From: Lagopus muta
Taxonomy: Eukaryota > Chordata > Aves > Galliformes > Phasianidae
Direction: 5' to 3'
DNA length: 64,000 bases
NCBI RefSeq assembly: GCF_023343835.1
Contig: NC_064466.1
Span: 186,001-250,000, forward strand
Shown here piece by piece: positions 59,601 to 64,000 of the stretch (within the stretch, counting starts at the first letter, position 1; each line of letters begins with the position of its first letter). The translations under genes and the position numbers were made by a program. The notes beneath the pieces are model-generated. The model saw only the letters and a program-made list of their open reading frames with translations. It ran no database searches and had not been told where the DNA came from.

Positions 59601-59885
59601 CTCAAAGGAGAACATCTGGAAGTCGTGTCCATCCGCCAGGGCGTGCTCTGGGAAGATGTTGGACCTGGCCAAGGATGAGGGGGGGTCCTAAGGGGGGCAA
59701 CTCGACCCCCATAGGGGCACCCAACCCCTCAGTGGGGCGCATCCCATCCGGTCCCAATGTTGTGAGGTCACCTACAGGGCCATCTCAAACTGCTCCAGCC
59801 ATTTCTTCTTCAGCTCGCGTGTCTTGAAGAAGAGCTCGTAGCCCTGCAGCCCGGCCGTGTTGATGAGCAGGAAGGTGTGGGACCA
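44601..59885 (-). CDS. VAV1: VAV1 Rho-family GEF, 3' thirteen coding exons
   Basis: Haematopoietic guanine-nucleotide exchange factor for Rho/Rac, acting downstream of antigen receptors. Minus-strand exons: 59885-59776, 59664-59563, 58642-58554, 58305-58283, 58186-58141, 57594-57458, 51511-51446, 49798-49767, 49443-49327, 48319-48232, 48123-48009, 44894-44746 and 44654-44601 (TGA 44601-44603). All phases join, giving 375 residues. Visible domains in order: end of PH (GYELFFKTRELKKKW, EQFEMA); C1 with its full His/Cys pattern (HDFQMFSFE, CRAC, CNRC, HKEC); N-terminal SH3 (LRLSPGDVVE, LWW, GWFPC); SH2 with phosphotyrosine-binding FLVR; C-terminal SH3 (AKARYDFCARD, GWWKGEIYGR, GWFPANYVEEDYSEYC). 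The EDYSEYC end separates it from VAV2 and VAV3. The catalytic DH domain lies off the right edge. One exon is only 23 nt. Introns are almost wholly minisatellite. Confidence 0.97.
44985..46130. repeat. About 140-160 bp satellite in a VAV1 intron
   Basis: CATCCATAATGATGGACCCC recurs at about 45075, 45266, 45428, 45586, 45720, 45862 and 46008, with CCCATTGCTGTCACCCCACA in each unit. C-rich on the plus strand. Confidence 0.94.
46130..47870. repeat. CCACCTCCATCCCACCCCATA minisatellite, part 1
   Basis: About 40 units of 30-50 bp built from ATCCCACCACCTCCATCCCA and CCCAAATCCTACCCA, in the same VAV1 intron as the preceding array. Confidence 0.94.
48365..49200. repeat. CCACCTCCATCCCACCCCATA minisatellite, part 2
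   Basis: The same unit as 46.1-47.9 kb, but in the next intron, on the other side of two SH2 coding exons (48123-48009 and 48319-48232). Confidence 0.94.
49855..51355. repeat. 19-bp CATATCCCACAGACACCCC minisatellite
   Basis: About 80 copies of a 13-19 bp unit with TTATCCCACAGACAACCC and CATATCCCACCCC variants, filling the VAV1 intron between exons 51511-51446 and 49798-49767. Confidence 0.95.
51580..57320. repeat. About 110-bp minisatellite with a 3,034-bp long-range duplication
   Basis: Modules GGTTATAGGGGATTTGTCCC, GGTCCATCCTGACACAGCC, GACCCACCTTCATCATGGCC and GATGGAGATCCATCCCTAC repeat about every 110 bp across a 5.9-kb VAV1 intron. Sequence from about 51660 to 54100 recurs at +3,034 (about 54695-57130) almost without change. 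Four substitutions were noticed, all near the right end. Confidence 0.96.
57569..58130. repeat. 112-bp tandem repeat containing a VAV1 exon start and splice acceptor
   Basis: CTGGTTCGCCTCCATCTTGG starts at 57569 (the real exon), 57682, 57794, 57906 and 58018. Each copy carries, on the minus strand, the CCTATAG acceptor and the first nine codons of the N-SH3 exon (split Gly then LPKMEANQ). Only the copy at 57594-57458 continues into the SH3 domain. Confidence 0.95.
58735..59500. repeat. C-rich repeat in the C1-domain intron of VAV1
   Basis: Units of about 57 bp with CACCCCAATCCTAAACCCAC and CTTTGAGCCCCCCAAAC lie between the two C1 exons. Confidence 0.85.
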
Positions 59886-59929
59886 CTGTGGGTAAAGGGG
59901 GGGGGGGTCAGCAGGGACCAGGCGTGGGG

Positions 59930-62900
59930 GGTGGCCACCGAGTTTCAATGGGGCCACCAAGAGTTGGGCAGCTGGTGACACCGGACTTCCATGGGGCCAC
60001 CAGGAATGGGGAGATTGGGGCCATCAGATCGGGACTTTTGGGGCCACCAAGGACCATGACACTTGGGGCCAACAAATCTGGACGTTTGGGGCCACCAAAT
60101 CTGGACGTTTGGGGCCACCAAATCTTGACATTTGGGGCCACCAGTCCCCAGTGGGGCCACCAAGGAGCTGTGGGATTGACATCATCGGATCTGAACACTT
60201 GTGGCCACCTGACTTCCATGGGGCCACCAAGGATCTGGGTGCTTGGGGACACCAGATCTGGACACTTGGGGCCACCAAGGACCCTGACACTTGGGGCCAC
60301 TAAATCAGGACACTTGAGGCCACCAGATTTCAATGAAGCCACCAAAAGCTGGTTGCTTGGGGCCACCAGACTTCAATGGGGGCATCAGGAACAAGAAGCT
60401 TGGAGCCACCAGATCTGGAAGTTTGTGGCCACCAAAGACCCTGATACTTGGGGCCACCAAATCTGGACGTTTAGGGCCACCGGTCCCCAGTGGGGCCACC
60501 AAGGAGCTGTGGGATTGACATCATTGGATCTGAACACTTGTGGCCAACTGACTCCAATGGGGCCACCAAGGAATCTGGGTGCTTGGGGACACCAAATCTG
60601 GACGCTTGGGGCCACCGAGGACCACGACACTTGGGGACACCAAATCTGGACATTTGTGGTCACCAAATCTGGACATTTGGGGCCACCGGTCCCCAGTGGG
60701 GCCACCAAGGAGCTGTGGGATTGAGGTCACCAGATCTGGACATTTGTGGCCAACAAGGATCTGAACACTTGTGGCCACCTGACTCCAATGGGGCCACCAA
60801 GGAATCTGGGTGCTTGGGGCCACCAAATCTGGACACTTGGGGCCACCAAGGACCCCAACACTTGGGGCCACTGAATCAGGACACTTGAGGCCACCAGATT
60901 TCAATGAAGCCACCAAAAGTCTGGGTGCTTGGGGCCACCAGACTTCAATGGGGGCATCAGGAACAAGGAGCTTGGAGCCACCAGGTCTGGACACTTGGGG
61001 CCACCAAAGACCTGACACTTGGGGCCAACAAATCTTGACATCTGGGGCCACCAGTCCCCAGTGGGGCCACCAAGGAGCTGTAGGATTGAAGTCACAGGAT
61101 CTGAACACTTGTGTCCACCTGACTTCCATGGGGCCACCAAGGAATCTGGGTGCTTGGGGCCACCAGATCTGGACACTTGGGGCCACCAAAGACCCTGATA
61201 CTTGGGGCCAACAAATCTGGACATTTGGGGCCACCAGTCCCCAATGGGGCCACCAAGGAGCTGTGGGATTGAGGTCACCAGATCTGGACATTTGTGGCCA
61301 ACAAGGATCTGAACACTTGGAGCCACCTGACTCCAATGGAGCCACCAAGAAATCTGGGTGCTTGGGGACACCAAATCTGGACACTTGGGGCCACCAAGGA
61401 CCCCAACACTTGGGGCCACTGAATCAGGACACTTGAGGCCACCAGATTTCAATGAAGCCACCAAGAACTGGGTGTTTGGGGCCACCAGATATGGACATTC
61501 GTGGCCACCAGACTTCAGTGGGGCCACCAAGGATCTGGGTGCTTGGGGCCACCAAATCTGGACACTTGGGGCCACCAAGGACCCCAACACTTGGGGCCAC
61601 TAAATCAGGACACTTGAGGCCACCAGATTTCAATGAAGCCACCAAAAGTCTGGGTGCTTGGGGCCACCAGACTTCAAAGGGGACATCAGGAACAAGGAGC
61701 TTGGAGCCACCAGATCTGGAAGTTTGTGGCCACCAAAGACCCTGATACTTGGGGCCACCAAATCTGGACATTTGGGGCCACCGGTCCCCAGTGGGGCCAC
61801 CAAGGAGCTGTGGGATTGACATCATTGGATCTGAACACTTGTGGCCAACTGACTCCAATGGGGCCACCAAGGAATCTGGGTGCTTGGGGACACCAAATCT
61901 GGACGCTTGGGGCCACCGAGGACCACGACACTTGGGGACACCAAATCTGGACATTTGTGGTCACCAAATCTGGACATTTGGGGCCACCGGTCCCCAGTGG
62001 GGCCACCAAGGAGCTGTGGGATTGAGGTCACCAGATCTGGACATTTGTGGCCAACAAGGATCTGAACACTTGTGGCCACCTGACTCCAATGGGGCCACCA
62101 AGGAATCTGGGTGCTTGGGGCCACCAAATCTGGACACTTGGGGCCACCAAGGACCCCAACACTTGGGGCCACTGAATCAGGACACTTGAGGCCACCAGAT
62201 TTCAATGAAGCCACCAAAAGTCTGGGTGCTTGGGGCCACCAGACTTCAATGGGGGCATCAGGAACAAGGAGCTTGGAGCCACCAGGTCTGGACACTTGGG
62301 GCCACCAAAGACCTGACACTTGGGGCCAACAAATCTTGACATCTGGGGCCACCAGTCCCCAGTGGGGCCACCAAGGAGCTGTAGGATTGAAGTCACAGGA
62401 TCTGAACACTTGTGTCCACCTGACTTCCATGGGGCCACCAAGGAATCTGGGTGCTTGGGGCCACCAGATCTGGACACTTGGGGCCACCAAAGACCCTGAT
62501 ACTTGGGGCCAACAAATCTGGACATTTGGGGCCACCAGTCCCCAATGGGGCCACCAAGGAGCTGTGGGATTGAGGTCACCAGATCTGGACATTTGTGGCC
62601 AACAAGGAACTGGACACTTGAGGCCACCTGACTCCAATGGGGCCACCAAGGAATCTGGGTGCTTGGGGACACCAGATCTGGACACTTGGGGCCACCAAGG
62701 ACCCCGGCACTTGGGGCCACTGAATCAGGACACTTGAGGCCACCAGATTTCAATGAAGCCACCAAAAGCTGGGTGCTTGGGGCCACCAGACTTCAAAGGG
62801 GCCATCAGGAACAAGGAGCTTGGAGCCACCAGATCTGGACACTTGGGGCCACCAAAGACCCTGATACTTGGGGCCAACAAATCTGGACATTTGGGGCCAC

Positions 62901-64000
62901 CGGTCCCCAGTGGGGCCACCAAGGAGCTGTGGGATTGAAGTCACCAGATCTGGACATTTGTGGCCAACAAGGATCTGAACACTTGGAGCCACCTGACTCC
63001 AATGGAGCCACCAAGAAATCTGGGTGCTTGGGGACACCAAATCTGGACACTTGGGGCCACCAAGGACCCCAACACTTGGGGCCACTGAATCAGGACACTT
63101 GAGGCCACCAGATTTCAATGAAGCCACCAAGAACTGGGTGTTTGGGGCCACCAGATATGGACATTCGTGGCCACCAGACTTCAGTGGGGCCACCAAGGAT
63201 CTGGGTGCTTGGGGCCACCAAATCTGGACACTTGGGGCCACCAAGGACCCCAACACTTGGGGCCACTAAATCAGGACACTTGAGGCCACCAGATTTCAAT
63301 GAAGCCACCAAAAGTCTGGGTGCTTGGGGCCACCAGACTTCAAAGGGGACATCAGGAACAAGGAGCTTGGAGCCACCAGATCTGGAAGTTTGTGGCCACC
63401 AAAGACCCTGATACTTGGGGCCACCAAATCTGGACATTTGGGGCCACCGGTCCCCAGTGGGGCCACCAAGGAGCTGTGGGATTGAAGTCACAGGATCTGA
63501 ACACTTGTGGCCACCTGACTTCAATGGGACCACCAAGGAATCTGAGTGCTTGGGGCCACCAGATCTGGACACTTGGGGCCACCAGATTTCAATGAAGCCA
63601 CCAAGAGCTGCCTGCTTGGGGCCACCAGACTTCAATGGGGACATCAGGAACAAGGAGCTTGGAGCCACCAGATCTGGACACTTGGGGCCACCAAAGACCC
63701 TGATACTTGGGGCCACCAAATCTGGACGTTTAGGGCCACCAGTCCCCAGTGGGGCCACCAAGGAGCTGTGGGATTGAAGTCACCAGATCTGGACATTTGT
63801 GGCCACCTGACTCCAATGGGGCCACCAAGGATCTGGGTGCTTGGAGCCACCAGATCTGGACATTTGGGACCACCAAAGACCCTGACACTTGGGGACACCA
63901 AATCTGGACATTTGGGGCCACCGGTCCCCAGTGGGGCCACCAAGGAGCTGTGGGATTGAGGTCACCAGATCTGGACATTTGTGGCCAACAAGGATCTGAA
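59930..64000. repeat. CCAAATCTGGACACTTGGGG minisatellite with nested higher-order repeats
   Basis: Basic units of 20-40 bp (TTGGGGCCACCA, TCTGGACA, GGAGCTGTGGGATTGA) fill the VAV1 intron upstream of the PH exon to the window edge. Long blocks recur at +1,301 (60579 to 61880, 60810 to 62111) and at +1,666 (61358 to 63024, 61452 to 63118). No further VAV1 exon seen. Confidence 0.95.

Overview
This window is vertebrate nuclear DNA and almost certainly avian, most likely a galliform microchromosome. The evidence is intron-split genes with canonical GT/AG boundaries, many 5'-truncated CR1 retrotransposons ending in the ATTCTATG-type tail, a CpG-rich bidirectional promoter and very dense GC-rich minisatellites. 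The gene content resembles human 19p13 (ATP13A1, VAV1), which largely corresponds to chicken chromosome 28; that placement is inferred from memory of synteny.

Four protein-coding genes can be read exon by exon. (1) ATP13A1, minus strand, first eight coding exons at 10-5575; the rest lies off the left edge. (2) CHCHD5, plus strand, complete at 6026-7117, head-to-head with ATP13A1 across a 450-bp promoter carrying about ten NRF1-like palindromes. (3) An LMX1-family LIM-homeobox gene, minus strand, six coding exons at 14738-19100 (LIM2, homeodomain, C-terminus). Its protein mixes LMX1A-like and LMX1B-like features, and its position beside VAV1 suggests a third LMX1 ohnolog. The first LIM domain and start are not in the readable sequence and may lie in the 500-N gap. 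(4) VAV1, minus strand, thirteen 3' coding exons at 44601-59885 (PH end, C1, SH3, SH2, SH3, stop); the upstream exons lie off the right edge.

The rest is mostly repeats. 1.6-3.3 kb: CR1 and a 21-bp minisatellite. 4.9-5.1, 7.5-7.8, 12.9-13.9, 17.6-18.8, 19.4-19.8 and 21.0-23.1 kb: arrays built on the 3' tail of CR1. 15.2-15.6 kb: an 18-bp array. 27.4-29.3 kb: a 385-bp satellite. 30.0-31.8 kb: a GCAAA-rich array. 32.5-34.1 and 37.0-40.4 kb: two arrays of one 20-bp satellite. 34.1-35.6 kb: GGGAT repeats. 40.4-43.9 kb: C-rich arrays around the gap. 45-64 kb: VAV1 introns made almost wholly of C-rich or mixed minisatellites, including a near-identical 3,034-bp duplication and a 112-bp array that copies a splice acceptor and the start of a coding exon.

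The genes are functionally unrelated: an ER P5A-ATPase, a mitochondrial twin-CX9C protein, a developmental transcription factor and a haematopoietic Rho GEF. Only the ATP13A1/CHCHD5 pair visibly shares regulation. Short unique islands between the arrays contain TAATTA-type motifs and may be regulatory elements of the LMX1-like gene. No RNA genes or CRISPR arrays were seen.
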